In this document: piece after piece, positions 1 through 5,582 of the stretch
Numbering within the stretch: position 1 is the stretch's first letter
How the letters are laid out: every line of letters begins with the position of its first letter
Origin: Propionibacteriaceae bacterium
Lineage (GTDB): Bacteria; Actinomycetota; Actinomycetes; Propionibacteriales; Propionibacteriaceae
NCBI GenBank assembly: GCA_025923975.1
Contig: JAICEV010000175.1
Span: forward strand, 1-7,235
Direction: 5' to 3'
DNA length: 7,235 nucleotides
Made by a program: the position numbers and the translations under genes
The notes under the pieces: generated by a model
Database searches by the model: none
Told to the model about the DNA's origin: nothing
What the model saw: only the letters and a program-made list of their open reading frames with translations

Positions 1-231
1 CACCTTGTCGCCCTCGAAGCCAAGTTCCTTGGCGACGTAGCGCGCCACATCGACGTCGAGGCCCTTGTAATCCTCACCGACCTTCTGACCAAGGCCGGGT
101 TGGTCATACTTGATGCCAATGTTGATGGTGTCACCCGTCGTGCTTCCGGCATCGCCGCCACCACACGAAGCCATGGTGAGCGCCAGTGCTGATCCCGCCG
201 CCACGGCGAGGATCTTCTTGCTGATGTGCAT
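1..231 (-). CDS. gluB: Glutamate-type ABC transporter substrate-binding lipoprotein, 5' part only
   Basis: Translating the minus strand from the ATG at 231 gives 77 open codons that run off the left edge. The protein starts MHISKKILAVAAG, a lysine-containing n-region and short hydrophobic stretch, followed by a lipobox-like MASC (cysteine at residue 23) and a Gly/Ser/Thr-rich linker, so it is probably an exported lipoprotein held on the outer face of the membrane. The following INIGIKYDQPGLG and YKGLDVDVARYVAKELGF segments match the start of family 3 (SBP_bac_3) amino-acid binding domains, including the GxDVDVAR-type strand that contacts the ligand. AAGGAG lies 4 nt before the ATG. It follows the ATPase gene by 53 bp on the same strand, in gluA-gluB order, so glutamate/aspartate-type substrates are likely; the substrate itself is inferred from context. 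About three quarters of the gene is outside the window. Confidence 0.85.
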   Translation of the reverse strand, partial: MHISKKILAVAAGSALALTMASCGGGDAGSTTGDTINIGIKYDQPGLGQKVGEDYKGLDVDVARYVAKELGFEGDKV

Positions 232-258
232 TGCTCTCCTTGCGTTTGTAACCGGATA

Positions 259-279
259 GGCGCAGCGGACTGCGTCGCC
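259..279 (-). other. Possible stem-loop in the gluA-gluB intercistronic gap
   Basis: In the minus-strand transcript the arms GGCG and CGCC (outer) and CAG and CTG (inner) can pair around a TCCG loop, with a 3-nt bulge (ACG) on the 5' arm. A competing fold pairs CGCAG with CTGCG directly. The element lies 6 nt after the ATPase stop codon and 27 nt before the gluB start. There is no T-run after it, so it is not a typical intrinsic terminator. It may be an mRNA processing or stability element, or chance in GC-rich DNA. Confidence 0.25.
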
Positions 280-284
280 CTGGG

Positions 285-1130
285 CTAGTGGGTCAAGATC
301 TTGCTCAGGAAGTCTTTAGCTCGTGCGCTCTGCGCATTAGTGAAGAACGAGTCCGGGTCAGCCTCCTCAACGATGAGGCCGTCATCCATGAACACCACCC
401 GGTTCGCGGCCTTTCGGGCGAAACCCATCTCATGAGTGACCACGATCATCGTCATGCCCTGGCGAGCCAGCGAGATCATCACGTCCAGCACCTCGTTCAC
501 CATTTCCGGGTCCAAGGCCGAGGTCGGCTCGTCGAACAAGATCACCTTGGGATCCATGGCAAGTGCCCGGGCAATTGCGACCCGCTGCTGCTGGCCGCCG
601 GATAGCTGAGCCGGATACTTATCGGCCTGTGATTCGACACCAACGCGCGTGAGCAATTCCATGCCGCGTTTCTTGGCCTCCGCCGCGGACTTCTTGCGAA
701 CCTTGATCGGGCCGAGCGTAACGTTATCCAAGACCGTCTTGTGGGAGAAGAGGTTGAACGATTGGAACACCATCCCGACGTCAGCGCGCAGATGCGCCAG
801 AGCTTTGCCTTCTTCGGGCAGCTGCTTGCCGTCGATGCTGATCGTTCCAGACTCGATCGTTTCCAGGCGGTTGATGACCCTGCACAGGGTCGACTTACCC
901 GAGCCTGATGGTCCCAGGACGACTACGACCTCACCCTTGCGTACTGTGAGATTGATGTCTTGGAGTACATGTAACTGACCGAAGTGCTTGTCAACATTGC
1001 TTATCACCACCAGAGGCCCGCCAAGTTGGTCTGGGGCCACGGACGGACCAGCGGTCGGATCCGGAACGGGATCAGACTGCGGTGCAGCTTCGATGGGCGC
1101 ATCCTCTGACGAGATTTCGGATTCCGTCAT
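285..1130 (-). CDS. gluA: Glutamate/polar amino-acid ABC transporter ATP-binding protein
   Basis: This is the cytoplasmic ATPase that powers amino-acid import with a membrane permease pair and the lipoprotein encoded next. All ABC motifs are present: Walker A GPSGSGKST (residues 73-81), Q-loop VFQ (Gln123), signature LSGGQ (176-180), Walker B VILFDEP with Glu201, D-loop SALD and the H-loop His233 (VTHE). The family assignment rests on GlnQ/GluA-type features such as FQSFNLFSHKTVLDNV and the FARKAANRVVFMD segment. The 281-residue length exceeds the usual roughly 240-260 because the ABC fold begins only near residue 40, after an acidic Ala/Pro/Ser-rich tail. The ATG at 1130 has a weak AGGG 8 nt upstream; in-frame GTG codons at residues 41-42 would give a conventional length but have no evident ribosome site. 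It lies 102 bp after the epimerase stop. The exact substrate is inferred from gene order. Confidence 0.93.
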   Translation of the reverse strand: MTESEISSEDAPIEAAPQSDPVPDPTAGPSVAPDQLGGPLVVISNVDKHFGQLHVLQDINLTVRKGEVVVVLGPSGSGKSTLCRVINRLETIESGTISIDGKQLPEEGKALAHLRADVGMVFQSFNLFSHKTVLDNVTLGPIKVRKKSAAEAKKRGMELLTRVGVESQADKYPAQLSGGQQQRVAIARALAMDPKVILFDEPTSALDPEMVNEVLDVMISLARQGMTMIVVTHEMGFARKAANRVVFMDDGLIVEEADPDSFFTNAQSARAKDFLSKILTH

Positions 1131-1232
1131 GGGGCCGACCCTAGACCTTTGGCGGACGAAAAGAGCGGGAGATACATATTGAGTTTCGGTTACAGGCTCG
1201 AACTCTCTGGGGGAGCTGGACGCGTCGCGAGA
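1131..1232 (-). promoter_or_regulatory. Gap upstream of gluA; possible promoter, no clear elements
   Basis: This 102-bp gap between the epimerase stop and the gluA start is the obvious place for a glu-operon promoter. The only AT-rich block is AATATGTATC on the minus strand (1171-1180), about 41 nt before the gluA ATG. It gives only a poor -10 match, and nothing resembling TTGACA stands at the right distance. I saw no hairpin followed by T residues that would terminate the epimerase transcript, so read-through from the epimerase gene is also possible. Confidence 0.2.
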
Positions 1233-2138
1233 CTATCTGCCGGAAATCCCCCATTGGCCCACAAAGGTCTCACCGGGCGCCAGCACTTTCAGGTCACCAT
1301 GGGTTGGTCCGGCATTGAACGCGTCTGGCCCGCAGGTCATTGGCTCACCGGCGATAGACCAGTCGCGGTTTGGCCCTCCCGTGAAGATCTGCGTCCATTT
1401 CATTGCCTCGTCGCCCCACAGCTCTGCATGGCGCTCGCCTAGTACGACCTTCACCCGCCAGCGACCGTCCGGATCGCGTACCAGATCAGTCATGGCAGTA
1501 TCGAGGTTCGTCGATCCCAGGACGGGACCTCGGCGTAGGTCATAGATCGTGCCATCCACCGGTGAGATCTTGGTGGGAAGCAACCGGTCGTCGACCTCCA
1601 GATAGGACCCAGCGGGCACCGTGAGGGATACTTCGTCGACTGTGGACTCACCGACCGTGAGATAGGGGTGCGCCCCATACCCGAACGGCAGCTCATCCTC
1701 ACCGATGTTGGTCGCTTCCACCGTCACCGCAAGACCATCGGCACTGACCTGATGCGTGATCATCGCCTCGAGGGTGCCAGGCCAGCCAGGCTGCGGATGG
1801 ATGCGTACTCGGCTCGTGACCGCATCCACTTTCTTGTCGACGAGAACCCAGGGCACATAGCGGACCAAGCCGTGACTTGCGTTGTTCCGAGCTGGTTCGG
1901 TTAGCCCCAGCTGCTGGGTCACGCCGTTGAACACGTAGCGACCGTCGCGGATTCGATTCGGCCAAGGGATCAGATGCTGCCCTCGCCCAGCCCTGCTCAT
2001 CTCATCCACGCCGAACCCACGTACCACATCCCGACCCTCAACCGAGAAGCTGCGCAGGGTGGCGCCCACCTCCGTGACAACGGCACGGTGGGGACCTGAG
2101 ATGATCTCGTACTGTTCGCCGGTAGGTGCAGCGTTCAC
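1233..2138 (-). CDS. Aldose 1-epimerase family protein (YihR/YphB-like mutarotase)
   Basis: This is a 301-residue soluble protein of the galactose-mutarotase fold, which interconverts alpha and beta anomers of aldoses. Visible family landmarks are an N-terminal GATLRSF strand, WPNRIRDGRY (59-68), the substrate-binding His89 in ASHGL, the catalytic His157 in GYGAHPYL, and the catalytic Glu265 in the GEPMTCGPDAFN segment. That last segment is typical of the YihR/YphB branch rather than classical GalM, so the sugar cannot be named. The length is normal for the family. The start is a GTG at 2138; no Shine-Dalgarno is seen, but a TAAAGT hexamer ends 8 nt upstream, which fits a leaderless message. 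It is divergent from miaB and co-directional with gluA. No sugar transporter or kinase is adjacent, so the physiological role stays open. Confidence 0.9.
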   Translation of the reverse strand: MNAAPTGEQYEIISGPHRAVVTEVGATLRSFSVEGRDVVRGFGVDEMSRAGRGQHLIPWPNRIRDGRYVFNGVTQQLGLTEPARNNASHGLVRYVPWVLVDKKVDAVTSRVRIHPQPGWPGTLEAMITHQVSADGLAVTVEATNIGEDELPFGYGAHPYLTVGESTVDEVSLTVPAGSYLEVDDRLLPTKISPVDGTIYDLRRGPVLGSTNLDTAMTDLVRDPDGRWRVKVVLGERHAELWGDEAMKWTQIFTGGPNRDWSIAGEPMTCGPDAFNAGPTHGDLKVLAPGETFVGQWGISGR

Positions 2139-2188
2139 AAACTGGCACTTTATCGCCAGGTACGTGCGCGCATTACCCTTGGTCTGCT
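2139..2188. promoter_or_regulatory. Divergent promoter region between the epimerase gene and miaB
   Basis: Only 50 bp separate the two divergent start codons, so both promoters must be compact or overlapping. On the plus strand TACCCT (2174-2179) lies 9 nt before the miaB ATG. On the minus strand TAAAGT (2152-2147) lies 8 nt before the epimerase GTG. Both fit TANNNT, and the distances are those expected if transcription starts at or next to the start codon. Neither has a good -35 match at 16-18 bp, and neither gene has a purine-rich ribosome site. The reading is inference from motif and spacing. Confidence 0.35.
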
Positions 2189-3700
2189 ATGTCGACAGTG
2201 TCCGACGCGCCGGCAGCCACTCGTCCGCGCACGTATCAGATCCGCACCCACGGGTGCCAGATGAACGTGCACGACTCCGAGCGCCTGGCTGGACTGCTTG
2301 AAGAGGCGGGCTATCGGAGATCCGCCCCGGACGCACCACCCGACGTCGTGGTGTTCAACACCTGCGCGGTGCGCGAGAACGCCGACAACCGGCTGTACGG
2401 AAGCCTGGGCAACCTGCTGCCGGCCAAGAAGGCAACCCCTGGCATGCAGATCGCCGTCGGTGGTTGCCTGGCCCAAAAAGACAAGGGCGCGATCCTTAAC
2501 CGTGCTCCGTGGGTCGATGTGGTGTTCGGAACGCACAACATCGCCTCGCTGCCGGTGCTGCTGGAACGCGCCCGGATTCAGCGCGAGGGCCAAGTCGAAA
2601 TCAAGGAAGCCCTGGAGACCTTCCCATCCAATCTGCCGACTCGTCGCGAGTCGGCGTACGCGGCGTGGGTGTCGATCAGCGTTGGCTGCAACAACACGTG
2701 TACTTTCTGCATCGTCCCGTCGCTGCGTGGTCGTGAGACGGACCGCAGACCAGGTGAAATCCTGGCTGAAATTCGGGCGCTGGTGGCCGAAGGAGTTCAG
2801 GAGGTGACGCTCCTCGGTCAAAACGTCAACGCGTACGGGGTGGAGTTCGGCGACCGCCGCGCGTTCGCCAAACTGCTCCGCGCCTGCGGTGAAATCGAGG
2901 GCCTGGAACGGGTCCGCTTCACCTCTCCCCATCCAAAGGACTTCACCGATGACGTGATCGCCGCGATGGCCGAGACTCCCAATGTGATGCCCCAACTGCA
3001 CATGCCGCTGCAATCGGGATCGGACGCCGTGCTGCGCTCGATGCGCCGCTCCTATCGCAGCGAGCGGTATCTGGGCATCATCGACAAAGTGCGTGCCGCT
3101 ATGCCTGAGGCCGCGATCACCACAGACATCATTGTCGGCTTCCCCGGTGAGACTGAATCAGACTTCCAAGCCACCCTTGATGTGGTTGCGGCATCCCGGT
3201 TTGCGGCAGCCTTTACCTTCCAGTACTCCATACGCCCGGGTACGCCTGCGGCCACCATGGATGATCAGGTACCCAAAGCAGTCGTCCAGGAACGCTACGA
3301 CCGCCTGGTCGACCTTGTGGGCGAAATCGCCTGGCAGGAGAACCTGAAGCACGTTGGTCGGCAAGTCGAGGTGATGTTCGCCGATGGCGAGGGCCGGAAG
3401 GATGTGCAAACCCATCGGATGTCGGGACGCGCCCGCGACAACCGGTTAGTCCATGTCTCGGTGCCTTCCGAACCGCAAGCCCGTCCACGACCCGGCGACA
3501 TGGCGGACGTGATCATCACCTACGCCGCGCCCCACCACCTCAACGCCGACGCCGGACTGGTTGCGCTGCGCCGCACGCCCGGCGGCGACGCATGGCAGGC
3601 CAGTCGAGCATCGCCGGCTCGCTCTGCGGTCGATCTTGGCATCCCTACGGTCGGCGCCCCTGGTACGTTACAGCCCGCTCACACCTGCACTGCGCATTGA
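2189..3700 (+). CDS. miaB: tRNA-2-methylthio-N6-dimethylallyladenosine synthase MiaB
   Basis: MiaB is a radical-SAM enzyme that adds a methylthio group to i6A37 next to the anticodon of tRNAs reading UNN codons, producing ms2i6A37. From the ATG at 2189 the protein has 503 residues. The N-terminal methylthiotransferase domain supplies the three auxiliary-cluster cysteines Cys23 (THGCQMN), Cys59 (NTCAVREN) and Cys93 (GGCLAQ). The radical-SAM CxxxCxxC motif is Cys167, Cys171 and Cys174 (GCNNTCTFC). A TRAM RNA-binding domain spans roughly 388-456, followed by a 40-residue low-complexity tail of a kind common in actinobacterial MiaB. The reading frame is open 63 bp further upstream (to 2126), but that would overlap the epimerase gene and add unrelated residues, so the start at MSTVSDAP is preferred. 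It lies 23 bp upstream of the ferritin gene. MiaA, which makes its substrate, is encoded downstream. Confidence 0.97.
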   Translation: MSTVSDAPAATRPRTYQIRTHGCQMNVHDSERLAGLLEEAGYRRSAPDAPPDVVVFNTCAVRENADNRLYGSLGNLLPAKKATPGMQIAVGGCLAQKDKGAILNRAPWVDVVFGTHNIASLPVLLERARIQREGQVEIKEALETFPSNLPTRRESAYAAWVSISVGCNNTCTFCIVPSLRGRETDRRPGEILAEIRALVAEGVQEVTLLGQNVNAYGVEFGDRRAFAKLLRACGEIEGLERVRFTSPHPKDFTDDVIAAMAETPNVMPQLHMPLQSGSDAVLRSMRRSYRSERYLGIIDKVRAAMPEAAITTDIIVGFPGETESDFQATLDVVAASRFAAAFTFQYSIRPGTPAATMDDQVPKAVVQERYDRLVDLVGEIAWQENLKHVGRQVEVMFADGEGRKDVQTHRMSGRARDNRLVHVSVPSEPQARPRPGDMADVIITYAAPHHLNADAGLVALRRTPGGDAWQASRASPARSAVDLGIPTVGAPGTLQPAHTCTAH

Positions 3701-3723
3701 GGAAACTGCTGAGGAGCCGCTGA

Positions 3724-4248
3724 ATGCCCGCCGAACGATTTGTCGAGCAGCTGAACATTCAGATAGGACACGAGTTCGCCGCTCACCAGCAGTACGTGGC
3801 CTGCGCGGTCTACTACGACTCGCTCACGATGCCGCAAATGGCCGGCTTCTTCTACGACCAGGCCTTGGAAGAGCGCGACCACGCCATGATGATGATCAAG
3901 TACCTCATCGACCAGGATGCACCCGCGCTCGTTCCCGGGGTCAGCGCTCCGCAGGCGGACTTCCCTGATGTCGTCGCACCCGTCGAGCTCGCCCTTGAGC
4001 AGGAGCGCCGGGTCACGGCTCAGATCAACGAGCTCACCCGGATCGCCCGCGAGGAGGGCGACTTTGCCTCTGACCAGTTCATGCAGTGGTTCATCAAGGA
4101 ACAGGTGGAAGAAGTCGCCACGATGAGCGCGCTCGTCACCGTGGTGCGGCGATCGAAAGACAACATCGAGGCAATCGAGGAGTACATCCAGCGCGAGCAG
4201 AGCACGGACTCGCCAGACCCGATGGCCCCGGCCATCGCTGGAGGCTGA
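3724..4248 (+). CDS. Non-heme bacterial ferritin
   Basis: This 174-residue four-helix protein should assemble into a cytoplasmic 24-subunit shell that oxidises Fe(II) and stores it as a ferric mineral. The di-iron ferroxidase ligands are all visible: Glu17, Glu50, His53, Glu94, Gln127 and the nearby Tyr24. The third-site residues Glu49, Glu126, Glu129 and Glu130 are also present. These positions equal those I recall for E. coli FtnA. Asp52 stands where heme-binding bacterioferritins have Met, and Gln127/Glu130 also favour the non-heme class. The C-terminal tail (about 160-174) is short, Pro/Ala-rich and probably disordered. GAGGAG (3711-3716) lies 7 nt before the ATG, a clear ribosome site. 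It begins 23 bp after miaB on the same strand, so cotranscription is possible; no iron-regulator operator was recognised. The downstream gene faces it from the other strand. Confidence 0.95.
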   Translation: MPAERFVEQLNIQIGHEFAAHQQYVACAVYYDSLTMPQMAGFFYDQALEERDHAMMMIKYLIDQDAPALVPGVSAPQADFPDVVAPVELALEQERRVTAQINELTRIAREEGDFASDQFMQWFIKEQVEEVATMSALVTVVRRSKDNIEAIEEYIQREQSTDSPDPMAPAIAGG

Positions 4249-4272
4249 ACTAGATCCGGTCAAGAGTGCGAA

Positions 4273-4298
4273 GCCAAGAACTCAGGCCAAGAATTCAG
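4273..4298. repeat. Two tandem 13-bp repeats between convergent genes
   Basis: GCCAAGAACTCAG (4273-4285) is followed directly by GCCAAGAATTCAG (4286-4298), with one C/T difference. The second copy contains the stop codon of the minus-strand antitoxin-like gene (4295-4297). It lies in the 46-bp gap after the ferritin stop. It probably arose by local duplication; no function is evident, and it does not form a terminator-like hairpin. Confidence 0.7.
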
Positions 4299-4504
4299 GC
4301 TGGCGGCGCTCCGGCTGGTGGCTCCGTCCGGTCCGTGGTCCTGTCGCTGAGCTTATCCCTGGCCATGTCCTGACCTTTATCAACCTGCTCGACGTACTTG
4401 CCCTCGGTCTTCTCGTCGATAAAGTCCCCTGCTTTGTCGATGACGGCTTCGACCTGCTCGCTGTGTCCGCTGAGCGCTTCCTTGGCCCTGTCGAAGATGC
4501 CCAT
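4295..4504 (-). CDS. Small MT0933/Rv0909-family antitoxin-like protein
   Basis: A 69-residue, highly charged protein beginning MGIFDRAKEAL. The core AVIDKAGDFIDEKTEGKY (about residues 20-37) followed by VDKGQDMARDKL is characteristic of the MT0933 antitoxin family, whose M. tuberculosis member Rv0909 is reported as the antitoxin of Rv0910. The predicted structure is amphipathic helices with a Pro/Ala-rich tail (PPAGAPPA) and no membrane segment. AGGTGG (4512-4517) lies 7 nt before the ATG and supports the start. No Rv0910-like or other toxin gene accompanies it: the neighbours are ferritin (convergent) and miaA (divergent). The family is often found as single genes, so an antitoxin role here is an annotation by homology only; a stress-related small protein is an alternative. 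Confidence 0.85.
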   Translation of the reverse strand: MGIFDRAKEALSGHSEQVEAVIDKAGDFIDEKTEGKYVEQVDKGQDMARDKLSDRTTDRTEPPAGAPPA

Positions 4505-4606
4505 CGCCTTGCCACCTCTCTGGGAAATAGCCCAACGCCCTTTCTACTCCAGGCTCCGAAGCATGTACACCGCCCAACCACCAGCTGACGCCCTCTGCGC
4601 CACACT

Positions 4607-5578
4607 GTGGAGGTGACCGTAGTGCTCGTGGGTCCGACTGCGGCCGGCAAGTCGAGTCTGGCCGCCGGGCTGGTCCGGCGTTACGCCGCGGACGGGCGCC
4701 GGGCCGAGGTCGTCAATGCGGATTCGATGCTTGTCTACCGAGGCATGGATATCGGCACAGCCAAGCCGACCAAGACGGAGCGCGCAGAAATCCGTCATCA
4801 CATGATTGATCTCCTCGATGTCAGCGAAACTGCGACGGTCGCCGAATTCCAGCAGCTTGCTCGACGTGCGATCGAGGACTGTCGGACTCGCTCCGCCATT
4901 CCAATCGTGGTCGGCGGATCCGCCCTTTACGTCCGGGCCATTGTCGATGACTTTGAATTTCCCGGAACCGATCCGGCGGTGCGAGCCCGGCTGGAGCAGG
5001 ACCTCGAAACCCAAGGTGCAGCGCGAATGCACGAGCGGTTGAGCGATGCCGATCCCGTGGCGGCGACGCAGATCCTTCCGGGCAATGCCCGCCGCGTGAT
5101 CCGTGCATTGGAGGTCATCGAGCTGACCGGTCGATCGTTTTCGGCCGCCCTACCGGAGCACCAGTACCGGCTTCCCGATGTCGTGCAGATCGGTATCGCA
5201 GTCGACCGACCCACACTCGACGCCCGGATAGCCGAACGAGTGCACGCGATGTGGGCCGCAGGCTTCGTCGAGGAAGTACGCCGGCTCGCCGCCGCCGGCC
5301 TGCGCGAGAGTCTCACTGCCTCTCGCGCGCTCGGATATCGGCAGGTGCTGCGCTATCTCGACGGTGAAATCAGTGAAACCCAGGCGCGGGAACAGACCAT
5401 CATCGGGACTCGGAAGTTCGCCCGTCGGCAGGAGTCCTGGTTCCGCAAGGATGGACGTATCACCTGGCTGCCCTACCACCATGCTGACTTGGCTTCGGCC
5501 GCATACGAACTAGCAGGGCCGACTGGAACCGGTCCCGCGCCGGGCGCCGTCGCAGCTGCAGCCCGGATGGAAGACTGA
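4607..5578 (+). CDS. miaA: tRNA dimethylallyltransferase MiaA
   Basis: MiaA transfers the dimethylallyl group of DMAPP to N6 of A37 in tRNAs reading UNN codons, giving the i6A37 that MiaB then methylthiolates. With the GTG at 4607 it has 323 residues, normal for the family. Landmarks are the P-loop GPTAAGKS (9-16), the NADSMLVYRGMDIGTAKP segment (37-54) with the catalytic Asp39 and Ser40, GGSALYVRA (104-112), and the C-terminal TRKFARRQESWFR block that contacts tRNA. The residue after DSM is Leu where many homologues have Gln; E. coli MiaA also has Leu there. The start is uncertain: GTG codons at 4607, 4613 and 4622 are all in frame. The first gives a complete first beta strand (MEVTVVLVG), while the third has the better ribosome site. 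dapF follows after 4 bp, implying one operon. The upstream neighbour is on the opposite strand, so the promoter should lie in 4505-4606. Confidence 0.96.
   Translation: MEVTVVLVGPTAAGKSSLAAGLVRRYAADGRRAEVVNADSMLVYRGMDIGTAKPTKTERAEIRHHMIDLLDVSETATVAEFQQLARRAIEDCRTRSAIPIVVGGSALYVRAIVDDFEFPGTDPAVRARLEQDLETQGAARMHERLSDADPVAATQILPGNARRVIRALEVIELTGRSFSAALPEHQYRLPDVVQIGIAVDRPTLDARIAERVHAMWAAGFVEEVRRLAAAGLRESLTASRALGYRQVLRYLDGEISETQAREQTIIGTRKFARRQESWFRKDGRITWLPYHHADLASAAYELAGPTGTGPAPGAVAAAARMED
4609..4616 (+). promoter_or_regulatory. Strong Shine-Dalgarno-like GGAGGTGA within the miaA frame
   Basis: GGAGGTGA is complementary to the usual 3' end of 16S rRNA. GGAGG is 8 nt from the in-frame GTG at 4622, an ideal spacing, but it lies inside the coding region if the GTG at 4607 is used. 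Starting at 4622 would give MLVGPTAAGKS, cutting most of the P-loop-preceding beta strand. Nothing similar precedes 4607 (CTGCGCCACACT). Confidence 0.45.
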
Positions 5579-5582
5579 CCGC

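Noticed and set aside
1178..1190. Possible GlnR-type site on the minus strand (GTAAC followed by GAAAC)
   Set aside because: The known GlnR half-sites are separated by about 6 bp, whereas here only one base lies between GTAAC and GAAAC, and no second pair follows. Treated as chance.
2126..2188. N-terminal extension of miaB by 21 residues to an upstream ATG
   Set aside because: It would overlap the epimerase start, adds residues not expected in MiaB, and includes the probable promoter region.
2150..3013. Long open frame antisense to miaB (287 codons)
   Set aside because: It is opposite a certain miaB gene, has no recognisable domain, and its composition is that of a GC-rich shadow frame.
3636..3669. 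Possible ferritin promoter at the end of miaB (TTGGCA and TACGTT)
   Set aside because: The spacing of 22 bp between the two hexamers is too long for a standard promoter, and both are inside coding sequence.
3679..4263. Long open frame antisense to the ferritin gene (194 codons)
   Set aside because: It covers the ferritin gene on the other strand, shows no family motif, and arises from the strong third-position GC bias.
4249..4340. Bidirectional intrinsic terminator between ferritin and the antitoxin-like gene
   Set aside because: No GC-rich hairpin followed by a T-run was found on either strand; GC-rich repeats at 4299-4325 encode the PPAGAPPA tail.
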